Shown here: positions 18,466 through 27,133 of the stretch, piece after piece
How positions within the stretch are numbered: position 1 is the stretch's first letter
How the letters are laid out: every line of letters begins with the position of its first letter
Assembly (NCBI RefSeq): GCF_913777625.1
Contig: NZ_CAJYTI010000005.1
Location: forward strand, 1 to 64,000
Length of the DNA: 64,000 nt
Reading direction: 5' to 3'
Origin: an uncultured Sphingomonas sp.
GTDB lineage: Bacteria > Pseudomonadota > Alphaproteobacteria > Sphingomonadales > Sphingomonadaceae
Made by a program: the position numbers and the translations under genes
The notes under the pieces: generated by a model
Database searches by the model: none
Seen by the model: only the letters and a program-made list of their open reading frames with translations
Told to the model about the DNA's origin: nothing

Positions 18466-19758
18466 TCAGGCGTCGAGAATGTGCATCCACATCGGCTCGC
18501 TCGTCAGGCTCTGCGAGCCCCGCAGTTTTTCCAAGGCCTGGGCAATGCTGCGCTCCGGCGCCTCATGCGTGACGATGGCGACGAGCGCGCTGCCATCCGG
18601 GCTCACGCCGCGCTGGATCAGGCTCTCGATCGAAACCCCCGCGTCGCGCATCGCCGCCGCGATCTCCGCCAGCACGCCGACGCGATCCGCCACGGTGAAG
18701 CGCACATAGGAGCGCCCGCGGCGTTCGCCGCTGTCCGCCGCGGGCTGGGCAACCAAAGCAGTCGCCGGCATCGCATAGGGCGGGCCGAATTCGCCGCGGG
18801 CGATATCGATCAGGTCGGCGACCACGGCGCTCGCGGTCGGGCCGTCGCCCGCACCCGCGCCCTGGAACAGCAGGCGGCCGACGAAATTGCCCTCGGCCAC
18901 CACCGCATTGGTCGACCCCGTGACATGCGCGAGCGGATGGCCGAGCGGCACGAGATGGGCATGGACGCGCTGGAACAGCCCGTGCGCGCCCGCGTCGGCG
19001 ATGCCGAGCAGCCGGACGCGGTAGCCGAGCGTCGCCGCCTCGGCGATGTCGGCGGCGAGGATGTGGCGGATGCCGCTCGCCTTCAGGTCGCCGAACGCGG
19101 GCTGGGTGCCGAAGGCGAGGCTGGCGAGGATCGACAGCTTGTGCGCGGCATCGATGCCGTCGATGTCGAAGGTCGGGTCCGCCTCGGCATAGCCGAGCGC
19201 CTGCGCCTCGGCGAGGATCTCGGCGAAGTCGCGGCCCTCGGCCTCCATCTTCGACAGGATGAAATTGCAGGTGCCGTTGAGGATGCCGTAGACGCGGGCG
19301 ATCTCGTTGGCCGCCGCGCCTTCGCGCAGGCCCTTGATCACCGGCACGCCGCCGGCCACCGCCGCCTCGAACTTGAGCGCAACGGCCGCGTCTTCAGCCG
19401 CTTGGGCCAGTTCGAGACCGTGATGCGCGATCATTGCCTTGTTAGCGGTGACGAAGCTCTTGTTCGCGCCCAGCGCCGCGCGGGCAAGCGCCAGCGCCGG
19501 GCCGTCGGATCCGCCGACCAACTCCACCACCACGTCCGCGTCCGCATGACGGGCAAGCTCGACGGGATCGTCGACCCAGTCGAAGCGCGACAGGTCGATG
19601 CCGCGATCCTTGGTGCGATCGCGGGCGGAAACGGCGACCACCTCGATGGGGCGTCCGGCGCGGCGGCTGATCAGCTCGGCATTGGCGTCGAGCAGGCGAA
19701 TTACGCCGCCGCCCACGGTTCCCAGCCCCGCCAGTGCCACGCGCAACGCTTCCGCCAT
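18466..19758 (-). CDS. hom: Homoserine dehydrogenase
   Basis: 430-residue enzyme reducing aspartate semialdehyde to homoserine for threonine and methionine synthesis. The NAD(P) site GLGTVGGGVIRLL opens the protein; TANKAMIAHHG and GILNGTCNFILSKM mark the catalytic part, with the YAEADPTFDIDG active-site region. A C-terminal ACT domain (about 350-425, RFTVADRVGVLAEIAAAM) suggests threonine feedback control. Start ATG 19758 follows GAGGAACGAGGA. It is the only amino-acid biosynthesis gene in this part of the window. Confidence 0.96.
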   Translation of the reverse strand: MAEALRVALAGLGTVGGGVIRLLDANAELISRRAGRPIEVVAVSARDRTKDRGIDLSRFDWVDDPVELARHADADVVVELVGGSDGPALALARAALGANKSFVTANKAMIAHHGLELAQAAEDAAVALKFEAAVAGGVPVIKGLREGAAANEIARVYGILNGTCNFILSKMEAEGRDFAEILAEAQALGYAEADPTFDIDGIDAAHKLSILASLAFGTQPAFGDLKASGIRHILAADIAEAATLGYRVRLLGIADAGAHGLFQRVHAHLVPLGHPLAHVTGSTNAVVAEGNFVGRLLFQGAGAGDGPTASAVVADLIDIARGEFGPPYAMPATALVAQPAADSGERRGRSYVRFTVADRVGVLAEIAAAMRDAGVSIESLIQRGVSPDGSALVAIVTHEAPERSIAQALEKLRGSQSLTSEPMWMHILDA

Positions 19759-19896
19759 TCCTCGTTCCTCTTGAATCCATATGACAAGGCGGCGGCGGGA
19801 CGCTTGTCGCCCTGCCGCCGCCTGTCCGTCCCTAGCGCCTTCCCTTCCCATAAGGAAAGACAGATTTTGTCGCGTCAGCAGGCCACGACGCGCTGT

Positions 19897-20847
19897 TTAT
19901 TTCTTGATCAGCCCGATCTCGACCAGCCGCTCGTGCAGATAATCATGCGCGGTGATCGGCTCCGGATAGCGGTTCGGATTCTCGGCGCTCACGCAGCCCG
20001 GCAGCGTCTTGATCAGGAAATCGGGCGCCGGATGCAGGAAGAACGGCATCGAGTAGCGCGAATGGCCGCGCCGTTCTGCCGGCGGATTGACGACGCGGTG
20101 CGTGGTCGACGGCAGGACATGGTTGGTCAGCCGCTGCAGCATGTCGCCGACATTGATCACCATCGCGCCTTCGGGCGGCTTCACCGCCAGCCACTTGCCG
20201 TCGCGATCGAGCAGCTCGAGCCCCGCTTCCTCGGCGCCGAGCAGCAGCGTGATCAGGTTGATGTCCTCATGCGCGCCGGCCCGCACCTCGGGCGCATCGG
20301 CATCGACCGGCGGATAGTGGAGCAGGCGGAGCACCGAATTGCCGTCCTTCACCGCGGTGTCGAACCAGTCGGGTGCGAGGCCCAGATAGCGCGCCACGGC
20401 CGAGAGCAGCTTGTCGCCCGCGGTATCGAAGGCAGCGAACAGCTCGATGAAGGTCTCGCGGAACCCTGCGGGCTCGGCCGGCCAGACGTTCGGCGCCATC
20501 ACGTCGGCGAAGCGGTGGCCGGCGGCCAGCTCGCGGCCGATATGCCAGAATTCCTTGAGGTCGACATGGGTCGCGCCCTTGGCGATCTCGGTCTTGAACG
20601 GGGTATAGCCGCGCGCGCCACCGCCGCCGGGGATGAAGTGGGCGCGCTTTTCCGCCTCGGGCAGGTCGAAGAACGCCTTGGTGAGGCGCCAGGCGCGCTC
20701 GATCAGCGCCTGCGGCACGCCGTGATCGCGCACCACGGCAAAGCCGAAGCGCTGGAACGACTGGCCGAATGCCTGGGCGAAGCCCTCCGGGTCGCCGGCC
20801 TGCTCATTGAGCGAAAGCACCGGAATTTCGGTGAGGGTATCCAACAT
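19897..20847 (-). CDS. Isopenicillin N synthase-like 2OG-Fe(II) oxygenase
   Basis: 316-residue member of the plant/fungal-type 2-oxoglutarate dioxygenase superfamily. The Fe(II) ligands appear in GAHEDINLITLL (His-x-Asp near residue 218) and STTHRVVNP (distal His); the co-substrate-binding Arg-x-Ser is RYSMPFFLHP. The N-terminal VRDHGVPQALIERAW matches the DIOX_N domain. Sphingomonads often carry this gene, but its substrate is not known to me; despite the family name there is no sign of antibiotic synthesis nearby. The ATG has GGAGA upstream. Confidence 0.88.
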   Translation of the reverse strand: MLDTLTEIPVLSLNEQAGDPEGFAQAFGQSFQRFGFAVVRDHGVPQALIERAWRLTKAFFDLPEAEKRAHFIPGGGGARGYTPFKTEIAKGATHVDLKEFWHIGRELAAGHRFADVMAPNVWPAEPAGFRETFIELFAAFDTAGDKLLSAVARYLGLAPDWFDTAVKDGNSVLRLLHYPPVDADAPEVRAGAHEDINLITLLLGAEEAGLELLDRDGKWLAVKPPEGAMVINVGDMLQRLTNHVLPSTTHRVVNPPAERRGHSRYSMPFFLHPAPDFLIKTLPGCVSAENPNRYPEPITAHDYLHERLVEIGLIKK

Positions 20848-20947
20848 CACAGTCTCCGAACGCAAAAACGCGTGGTTAGTCGTGCCGCCGCGGGGCCCGC
20901 AAGCCTGGGGACATTCCCAATGGCCGGGCAGCTGTCCCGCACCGGGC

Positions 20948-21433
20948 TCAGCGGCCGACCTGCATCAGCCCCTTGGTCTTGGCATCGCCCTGCGCGCTCA
21001 GCTGCAGCGCGAAGGGCTGGCCGTCATCGGTGGTGCCGATCAGATTATCGTCCTTGGTCGTCACCTTGAAGCCCTGCTTGGTCATGTTGTCGCGGAACCA
21101 GTCGCGCACCACCGTGGGTGCGGCAGGGCTCTCGAACTCGACGATCACCTGGCCATCCTTGTCGCCCTGGTTGTCGTTGACCTTGAGGTTCTTCAGCGTC
21201 GATCCGGGATAGAGCGTCACCCCGTCGATGTCGAAATTCTTCGCGTCCAGCGGCACCTTGGGCAGCGTGATCGAGCCCTGGACGCCCGGCGCCTTGATCT
21301 GGATGCGGCCATTGGCATCGGTGGAGATCACGCTGTTGCCGTCCGTATCGTTGCCGTCGAAATTGATGTTCGCGCTGCCATGGCACGCCGCCAGCGCGAT
21401 CGGCAGCAACAGGGGGACGAAAAGGCGATTCAT
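20948..21433 (-). CDS. Hypothetical lipoprotein
   Basis: 161 residues. A lipoprotein signal is clear: MNRLFVPLLLPIALAAC with Cys as the probable lipidated residue, and AGGAGACC upstream fixes the start. The mature part has a short Asp/Asn-rich linker (NFDGNDTDGN), then a compact domain of about 110 residues with GVTLYPGSTLKNLKV and a C-terminal half (TVVRDWFRDNMTKQGFKV). I do not recognise the family with certainty. It probably sits in the periplasm, anchored to a membrane. Confidence 0.75.
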   Translation of the reverse strand: MNRLFVPLLLPIALAACHGSANINFDGNDTDGNSVISTDANGRIQIKAPGVQGSITLPKVPLDAKNFDIDGVTLYPGSTLKNLKVNDNQGDKDGQVIVEFESPAAPTVVRDWFRDNMTKQGFKVTTKDDNLIGTTDDGQPFALQLSAQGDAKTKGLMQVGR

Positions 21434-21525
21434 GGCGGTCTCCTGCGGCGGTTGCACCCCGCAATGTTGTTGCGCGGGCTTCCACGTCAACCGGAAAAAG
21501 GGTGACGCGGGGGAAGGCTTGGGCC

Positions 21526-22773
21526 ATGGCCCCTGCCATGAACGCCCCGCACCTGAGCACCGCCTCGGCCGGCCAGGCCCCGTTGCGCTTCGCCGAGTTC
21601 GTCGCGCTTGCCGCCGCGCTGATGGCGCTGACCGCGCTCGGCATCGATTCGATGCTCCCCGCCCTGCCCGCGATCGGCACCAGCCTGGGTGTCGATTCGG
21701 CGAATCATCGCCAGTTCGTGATCACCGCCTTCCTGATCGGCTTCGGCACCGCGCAGCTGCTCTACGGCCCCCTGTCCGATCGCTACGGGCGGCGGCCGGT
21801 GCTGCTGATCGCGCTCGGTTGCTACGTGGTGACGAGCTGGATCGCGGCGATCTCGGGCAGTTTCGTGCTGCTGCTCGTCGCCCGCGTCGCGATGGGTACG
21901 GCGGCGGCAGGGTCGCGCGTGGTCACCGTGGCGCTGGTGCGCGACTGCTATGCCGGCCGGGCGATGGCGCGAGTGATGAGCCTCGTGTTCATCGTGTTCA
22001 TGGCCGCCCCGATCTTTGCGCCGACGGTGGGGCAGATCATTCTCGCCGCCGGGGGATCGTGGCGGACGATCTTCTGGGGGATCGGCGGGATCGGCGCGCT
22101 CGTCCTCCTCTGGTTCGGGCTGCGCATGCCCGAGACGCTGGCCACCGGTGCCCGCCAGTCGATGCAGCCGGCTCGGGTGCTCGCCGACTATGGCGTGATG
22201 CTCCGCGACCGGGCGGCGGTCGGCTATACGATCGCGGCGGCGCTGCTTTCCGGCGCGTTGTTCGGATTCATCGGATCGGTCCAGCAGGTGATGGCCGACG
22301 TGTTCCACCGGCCGGAGTTGCTGACCACGGTATTCGCCTGCGTCGCCAGCACCATGGCGGTGGGATCGTTCCTCAACTCGCGCATCGTCATGCGGCTCGG
22401 CACGCGGGTGATCTCGCACACCGCTCTCACCCTGCTGACGCTGCTCGCCGCCATCCACCTCACCGTCACCGTGTTCGGGCTGGAAACGCTGTGGAGCTTC
22501 GCGGTGCTGCAGGCGCTGATGATGGCATGCTTCGGCCTCGCCACATCCAACTTCTCGGCGATGGCGATGGAGAAGATGGGCGCGATCGCCGGCACCGCCT
22601 CCAGCCTGCAGGGCTTCGTCACCACCATCGCCGGTGCGCTGATCGGCGCGGCGATCGGCCAGGCCTTCGACGGCACGACCATACCCTTGTACAGCGGATT
22701 TCTCCTCATGGGCGGCCTATCGCTCGTGGTAGTAGCGGTGACCGAGCGCGGACGGATGTTCCGCCCCAGCTGA
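21526..22773 (+). CDS. Bcr/CflA-type MFS drug-resistance transporter
   Basis: 415-residue, 12-segment proton-driven exporter. Signatures are ALGIDSMLPALPAIGTSLG in helix 1, QLLYGPLSDRYGRRPVLLI (MFS motif A) and AGSRVVTVALVRDCYAGRAM (motif C region) as in Bcr/CflA proteins. ATG 21526 is preceded by GGGGAAGG; GTG 21502 and ATG 21538 are alternatives. Members export chloramphenicol, bicyclomycin and other small molecules, but substrate range cannot be deduced. It is transcribed divergently from the lipoprotein gene. Confidence 0.9.
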   Translation: MAPAMNAPHLSTASAGQAPLRFAEFVALAAALMALTALGIDSMLPALPAIGTSLGVDSANHRQFVITAFLIGFGTAQLLYGPLSDRYGRRPVLLIALGCYVVTSWIAAISGSFVLLLVARVAMGTAAAGSRVVTVALVRDCYAGRAMARVMSLVFIVFMAAPIFAPTVGQIILAAGGSWRTIFWGIGGIGALVLLWFGLRMPETLATGARQSMQPARVLADYGVMLRDRAAVGYTIAAALLSGALFGFIGSVQQVMADVFHRPELLTTVFACVASTMAVGSFLNSRIVMRLGTRVISHTALTLLTLLAAIHLTVTVFGLETLWSFAVLQALMMACFGLATSNFSAMAMEKMGAIAGTASSLQGFVTTIAGALIGAAIGQAFDGTTIPLYSGFLLMGGLSLVVVAVTERGRMFRPS

Positions 22774-22852
22774 GTCGGAACGCGGCCGGGGGCTGCGCCG
22801 TTGCGCATGCAAATCCCGGCGATTCCCGCCGGGCTTGGGAAGGAAATGGGCG

Positions 22853-23194
22853 ATGAGCGGCATTCAGGGTCCCGCCGATGACGGCTATGACGCGGAAGGC
22901 TATGACGAGAGCCAGCGCGCCGAAATTCTCGAGGCGACCAGCGATGGCCCCGACAACGGGTCGTTGCTGACCGATCTCAACCCCGATCTGGGCGGCGGCG
23001 AGGACGATGACGACGATCTCGACGACCTCACCATGACCGATGACGAAATCGGCGAGGAAGATGACGACGCCGACGAGGATGAGGACGACCTCGACGAGGA
23101 CGATATCCAGGACGATTTCGACGACGAGGATGTCGACGAGGACGATCTGGACGAGGAACTCGACGATCCGGACGACGTCGCCCTGCGGCCCTGA
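22853..23194 (+). CDS. Very acidic hypothetical protein
   Basis: 113 residues, extremely rich in Asp and Glu: from about residue 50 to 105 nearly every residue is D, E, or a spaced L/I/V (for example DDDDDLDDLTMTDDEIGEED). A GGAAATGGGCG site precedes the ATG. The N-terminal 45 residues are less biased (GYDAEGYDESQRAEILEAT). No signal peptide. Such tails can bind basic proteins, metal ions or mimic DNA, but no function can be assigned. The downstream YdeI gene starts about 40 bases later. Confidence 0.7.
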   Translation: MSGIQGPADDGYDAEGYDESQRAEILEATSDGPDNGSLLTDLNPDLGGGEDDDDDLDDLTMTDDEIGEEDDDADEDEDDLDEDDIQDDFDDEDVDEDDLDEELDDPDDVALRP

Positions 23195-23235
23195 CGCTTG
23201 ACGGCATGGCGCGCGGGACCGAGGCTCCGCGCGCC

Positions 23236-23829
23236 ATGCCCACCGACCCCCGAGTCGACGCCCATATCGAGGCCGCCGCCGACTTTGCGCGGCCGCTGCT
23301 CCTGTGGATGCGCGCGCGAGTCCACGCCGCGGTGCCGGAGGTGGAAGAGTCGATCAAATGGGCGCGGCCCGCCTTCCTGCTCGGCGGCCGCCCGTTCGCG
23401 ATGATGATCGCGTTCAAGGCACATTGCAGCTTCGGCTTCTGGGAACATGCCGCCGCATCCTGGAACAAGGACAGCGAAGTCGACGCGGTCGAGCAGTTCC
23501 GTCGCGTCACCAGCTTCTCCGACCTGCCGGACGCCGCCACCTTCGAGGCCATGGCGCGCGCCGCGGCTGATCGCCTGGCCGCCGGCGGTGGCCCCAGGCG
23601 CCCGCCGCGCACGCCACGCCGTGAGCTGCCGGTGCCCCCCGAACTCGCGGCAGCGCTCGCGACCGACGATGCCGCCCGCGCCACCTTCGACGCCTTCCCG
23701 CCGAGCAGTCGGCGCGAATATTCGGAATGGATCGGCGAGGCCAAGCGCCCGGAGACCCGCGCCCGCCGTACCGAGGAAGCGATCACCTGGCTTCGCGAAG
23801 GCAAGCGCCGCAACTGGAAGTACGAGTAA
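23236..23829 (+). CDS. YdeI/OmpD-associated, DUF1801-type protein
   Basis: 197-residue cytoplasmic protein of the YdeI family. The N-terminal DUF1801 domain (about 1-100: LLLWMRARVHAAVPEVEESIKWARPAF in pieces, FGFWEH) is followed by the bacteriocin-protection-like C-terminal segment (about 120-195: PPELAAALATDDAARATFDA, SSRREYSEWIGEAKRPETRA, TWLREGKRRNWKYE). ATG 23236 fits family starts of the TDPRVDxxI type; ATG 23206 is an in-frame alternative. Biochemical role is unknown; some relatives affect resistance to antimicrobial peptides. Confidence 0.82.
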   Translation: MPTDPRVDAHIEAAADFARPLLLWMRARVHAAVPEVEESIKWARPAFLLGGRPFAMMIAFKAHCSFGFWEHAAASWNKDSEVDAVEQFRRVTSFSDLPDAATFEAMARAAADRLAAGGGPRRPPRTPRRELPVPPELAAALATDDAARATFDAFPPSSRREYSEWIGEAKRPETRARRTEEAITWLREGKRRNWKYE

Positions 23830-23851
23830 CGCTTGTACCGAACCGCCTGTA

Positions 23852-23871
23852 TGGTACGTTGTATCGTACCA
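23852..23871. promoter_or_regulatory. Perfect palindrome before exbD, candidate operator
   Basis: TGGTACG-TTGTAT-CGTACCA, 7-base perfect arms around 6 bases, 17 bases before the exbD ATG; a further GTACC lies just upstream at 23836-23840. The size and base composition suit a TetR-type repressor operator. No regulator gene is adjacent, so the regulator would act in trans. Confidence 0.5.
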
Positions 23872-23888
23872 GTGATGGAGGAGAGGCC

Positions 23889-24293
23889 ATGCGCAAGTTC
23901 GTACCCGCGTCCGACCCCATGCCGATCGGCGCGATCAATGTGACGCCGTTCATCGACGTGATGCTCGTGCTGCTGATCGTGATGATCCTCAGCATCCCCG
24001 TCATGACCCACAAGGTGCCGGTCGACCTGCCGCAGGGGGATCCCGGGTTCACCGACACCGCCAGCCACCGTCTCGCCATCGACAAGGACGGCGGGCTGTT
24101 CTGGGACGGCGCCCGCCTCGCCGAAGCTGCGCTGCCGGCCAAGCTTGCAGGCCTGCGCACCGATGCCGCGGTGCTGGAGCTGCAGACCGATCCCGAGACG
24201 CGCTACGACCGCTTCGACAGCGTCCTCGCCGCGATCAAGCGGGCCAACATCGTCAAGCTCGGCTTCGTCGGCAACCAGCCGCTCAAGGATTGA
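23889..24293 (+). CDS. exbD: ExbD/TolR-family biopolymer transport protein, orphan
   Basis: 134-residue protein with a short cytoplasmic N-terminus, one membrane helix and a periplasmic domain. The helix segment INVTPFIDVMLVLLIVMIL carries the conserved Asp needed for proton use in ExbB-ExbD/TolQ-TolR motors. GGAGGAGAGG precedes ATG 23889; the longer frame upstream is not used. Normally exbD sits next to exbB and tonB; neither is here, so it must pair with an ExbB encoded elsewhere or be a duplicate. A palindromic operator candidate lies directly upstream. Confidence 0.9.
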   Translation: MRKFVPASDPMPIGAINVTPFIDVMLVLLIVMILSIPVMTHKVPVDLPQGDPGFTDTASHRLAIDKDGGLFWDGARLAEAALPAKLAGLRTDAAVLELQTDPETRYDRFDSVLAAIKRANIVKLGFVGNQPLKD

Positions 24294-24348
24294 GGAACCG
24301 GCGCATTCGGTGGCTCGTTCGCACATTCTTGATGTGGAAGAGAACCGG

Positions 24349-24981
24349 ATGCGCCTGATCCCTGCCCTGCTGACTAGCTGCGCGCTCGCCGCATGCTCCT
24401 CGGGCTTGCCGCCCAAGATGGACAATGCGAGCACCGACAACGCCGCAAACCAGATCTCGCAGACCGCCCCGGCCGCGACCGAACTGGCGCCGGGCAACGA
24501 ACAGGTCGAACCGCTCAATCCCCCCGCCCCGGGTCAGCCCGGCGGCCTGCCCGATGATCGTACCCCGGTAAGCGAGGCCAAGTTCACGCCGGACAGCGCA
24601 CAGGGCGCCGCCAATGTCGTGCAGACCTATTATGCGCTGATCGAAAGCGGCCGCTACGGTCAGGCCTGGGCGCTGTGGAGCGATGGCGGCAAGGCCTCGG
24701 GCGGTGATGCCAAGGCGTTCGCCGCACGCTTCGCACCCTATTCCGAATATCATGCCAATATCGGCGCGCCGGGCCAGATCGAGGCGGGGGCGGGCCAGCG
24801 CTATGTTACCGTGCCGGTACAGGTCTATGGTCGGCTCAAGGCGACCGGCAAGCCCTTCCACCAGCTGGGCGAAGCGACCCTGCACCGCGCCGGCGACATC
24901 GACGGCGCGACGCCGGAGCAGCGCAGCTGGCATATTCGCGCGATCAAGTTCCAGGACGATCCGGGCAAGCCGGCGCAATAG
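24349..24981 (+). CDS. Hypothetical lipoprotein with C-terminal NTF2-like-sized domain
   Basis: 210 residues. MRLIPALLTSCALAACSSG is a lipoprotein signal with the lipobox at ALAAC. A low-complexity Pro/Gln/Asn linker (about 20-85) is followed by a domain beginning SAQGAANVVQTYYALIESGR and GQAWALWSDGGKA, a pattern seen in small periplasmic NTF2-like domains. The true start is ATG 24349 with GGAAGAG upstream. Function unknown; it follows exbD by 55 bases and may share its transcript. Confidence 0.78.
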   Translation: MRLIPALLTSCALAACSSGLPPKMDNASTDNAANQISQTAPAATELAPGNEQVEPLNPPAPGQPGGLPDDRTPVSEAKFTPDSAQGAANVVQTYYALIESGRYGQAWALWSDGGKASGGDAKAFAARFAPYSEYHANIGAPGQIEAGAGQRYVTVPVQVYGRLKATGKPFHQLGEATLHRAGDIDGATPEQRSWHIRAIKFQDDPGKPAQ

Positions 24982-25014
24982 CCGCGGCTCGGAATCGCCG
25001 TTAGCATCGCCGCC

Positions 25015-25416
25015 ATGCCGCGCTTCACGCTCTCCATCACCGCCGGTCCCGACGACATCGACATCCTCGGCCATGTCAACAATGCGGTCTGGGTCGCGTG
25101 GATCCAGGATATCGCCGGCGCACACTGGATGGCGCTGGCGACACCCGAGGAGCAGGAAACGCTGATCTGGGTCGTGACCCGGCACGAGATCGACTATCGC
25201 GGCAATGTCCGCGAGGGCGAAACGGTGACCGCCGAGACCTGGGTACCCGAGGCGCCGCGCGGCGCCCGCTTCAACCGCCATGTCCGCTTCCTCGGGCCGG
25301 ACGGCAAGGTGCGGGTCGAGGCGGTCACCACCTGGGCGCTGATCGATCGTGCCTCGGGACGGCTGCTGCGCGTGCCCGCCGAACTGGGCGAGCGGTTCGT
25401 CGAGGCCACCGCCTGA
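25015..25416 (+). CDS. Acyl-CoA thioesterase, 4HBT (YbgC-like) hotdog fold
   Basis: 133-residue hotdog-fold protein. The DDIDILGHVNNAVWVAWIQD segment holds the Asp/Asn active-site pattern (D...GHVNN) of 4-hydroxybenzoyl-CoA thioesterase-like enzymes; HEIDYRGNVREGETV and a TTWALIDRASGR strand complete the fold. It probably hydrolyses a fatty or aromatic acyl-CoA in the cytoplasm. Length and order are normal; the substrate is unknown. No clear ribosome binding site is seen. Confidence 0.88.
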   Translation: MPRFTLSITAGPDDIDILGHVNNAVWVAWIQDIAGAHWMALATPEEQETLIWVVTRHEIDYRGNVREGETVTAETWVPEAPRGARFNRHVRFLGPDGKVRVEAVTTWALIDRASGRLLRVPAELGERFVEATA

Positions 25417-25482
25417 CGAGCCGAGTCGCCGATGCGACGAGTCGTGGTTCGCGTGGGCACTCTCTTGCCCTATCGTGCGGCC

Positions 25483-26181
25483 ATGGTCTCCCGCCGCGTA
25501 CTCCGCCCCCTTGCCGGCCTGGCGCTGCCGATGCTGCTGTCGGCCTGCCTCTTCGGCAGCGGCGGTGGGGAAAAGCACCCGGCACCCGCGCCGGCCCGTC
25601 CGCGCCCCAGCGGGCCGATCACGCTCAACGGCCCCACCCCGCGCGAGACGCAGCAATGCTTCACCGATCTCAGCCGCGCGGGCGTGCGCTACAGCCCGCT
25701 GCCCGATCGCGACTTTGGCGGCGGCTGCATCGTCCAGGGCGCGGTGCAGCTGGTCGACATCGGCGTACCGGTGGGCGGCATCAAGGGCATGCGCTGCCCG
25801 CTCGCCCGCGCCTTTACCGGCTGGGTGCAATATGCCGTGGCGCCGGCGGCGCGGCAGATCCTGGGCAGCGACTTGGTGCGGGTAGACACGTTCGGCACCT
25901 ATGTCTGCCGCGCGATCGTCGGCGGCACCCAGCCGAGCAGCAAGCTGTCCGAGCACGGCCGCGCCAACGCCGTGGACGTGTCGGGCTTCGTGCTGAAGGA
26001 CGGGCGGCGGATCACCATCCTGAAGGACTGGCAGAATCCCGATCCGGCGGTGCGCCAGTTCCTCGAGACGGTGCACGGATCGGCCTGCAAGCGTTTCGCT
26101 ACCGTATTGAGCCCGAACTATAATTATGTCCACCGCGACCATTTTCACCTGGACATGGGCCGGGGGCCGTTCTGCGCCTGA
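25483..26181 (+). CDS. Extensin-like C-terminal domain lipoprotein
   Basis: 232-residue exported protein. The signal LRPLAGLALPMLLSAC ends in a lipobox, followed by a Pro/Ala-rich linker and an Extensin_C domain (about 60-230). Metal-site motifs like those of M15/VanX-fold peptidases occur: EHGRANAVDVSGF (His...Asp) and HRDHFHLDMG (His-x-His). This suggests a zinc peptidase acting on peptidoglycan or another wall polymer, though activity of this family is not established. ATG 25483 is preferred over a start 51 bases upstream because it opens directly on the signal peptide. Confidence 0.88.
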   Translation: MVSRRVLRPLAGLALPMLLSACLFGSGGGEKHPAPAPARPRPSGPITLNGPTPRETQQCFTDLSRAGVRYSPLPDRDFGGGCIVQGAVQLVDIGVPVGGIKGMRCPLARAFTGWVQYAVAPAARQILGSDLVRVDTFGTYVCRAIVGGTQPSSKLSEHGRANAVDVSGFVLKDGRRITILKDWQNPDPAVRQFLETVHGSACKRFATVLSPNYNYVHRDHFHLDMGRGPFCA

Positions 26182-26220
26182 GGCTTTCCAACCGCCCCGG
26201 ATGCGCCTAATCCGCCGGTA

Positions 26221-27096
26221 ATGAGCGATACGAGAGTCCCGTCGCGCGTCTTCCGCCCTGCCCAGCAGGAAGCCGAGACCGCCAACACCGCCACCGGCAC
26301 GCCCCAGACCGAGCACCCCGCCTATCGGCTCGCCTTCCAGGACATGGACTTCCTGCTGCGCGAAGACCTGCGGCCGGTGCGCTTCCAGCTGGAGCTGCTC
26401 AAGCCGCAGCTGCTGCTCGACGAGGCGAACATCGCGTCGACCTTCGTGATCTACGGCTCGGCCCGCATCCCCGAGCCGGCCAAGGCCGAAGCCGTGCTCG
26501 CGCTCGCCGAGACCGAGCAGCAGAAGCGCATCGCCGAGAGCCTGGTCGCCAAGTCCAAATATTACGACGTGGCGCGCGAGTTGGGTCGCCTGGCCAGCAA
26601 CTTCCCGCTCGATGCCGCCGGCAAGCGCCACTTCGTCGTCACCTCGGGCGGCGGTCCCTCGATCATGGAAGCGGCGAACCGCGGCGCCCGCGACGTGGGC
26701 GCGGAGACGATCGGCCTCAACATCGTGCTGCCGCACGAACAGGCGCCGAACCCCTATGTCACGCCGGGCCTGAGCATGCAGTTCCACTATTTCGCGCTGC
26801 GCAAGATGCACTTCCTGCTGCATGCCCGCGCGGTCGCCGTGTTCCCGGGCGGCTTCGGCACGTTCGACGAGAGCTTCGAGCTGCTGACGCTGATCCAGAC
26901 CGGCAAGGTCGATCCGATCCCGGTGCTGTTCTACGGCAAGGAATTCTGGAACCGCGTCGTCAACTTCGAGGCGCTGTGCGACGAGGGCGTGATCTCGCCG
27001 CGCGACCTCAACCTGTTCCGCTTCTGCGAAACCGCCGAAGAGGGCTGGGAGATCGTCCAGGATTTCTGGCGGAACAAGGAAACGGCCGGGAGCTGA
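26221..27096 (+). CDS. LOG-family (TIGR00730-like) Rossmann-fold protein
   Basis: 291-residue nucleotide-binding protein of the lysine-decarboxylase-like/LOG superfamily. The two signatures are present: TSGGGPSIMEAANRGARD (about residue 141) and AVFPGGFGTFDESFELL (PGGxGTxxE, about residue 202). Such proteins usually remove ribose-5-phosphate from nucleotide monophosphates (cytokinin-activating in some hosts, PpnN-like in enterobacteria). The N-terminal 70 residues are longer than in the shortest LOG proteins. It converges on feoB. Confidence 0.88.
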   Translation: MSDTRVPSRVFRPAQQEAETANTATGTPQTEHPAYRLAFQDMDFLLREDLRPVRFQLELLKPQLLLDEANIASTFVIYGSARIPEPAKAEAVLALAETEQQKRIAESLVAKSKYYDVARELGRLASNFPLDAAGKRHFVVTSGGGPSIMEAANRGARDVGAETIGLNIVLPHEQAPNPYVTPGLSMQFHYFALRKMHFLLHARAVAVFPGGFGTFDESFELLTLIQTGKVDPIPVLFYGKEFWNRVVNFEALCDEGVISPRDLNLFRFCETAEEGWEIVQDFWRNKETAGS

Positions 27097-27133
27097 GTGC
27101 CCCGGCCGGCGGCCATCGCCTCTCGGGACCGGC

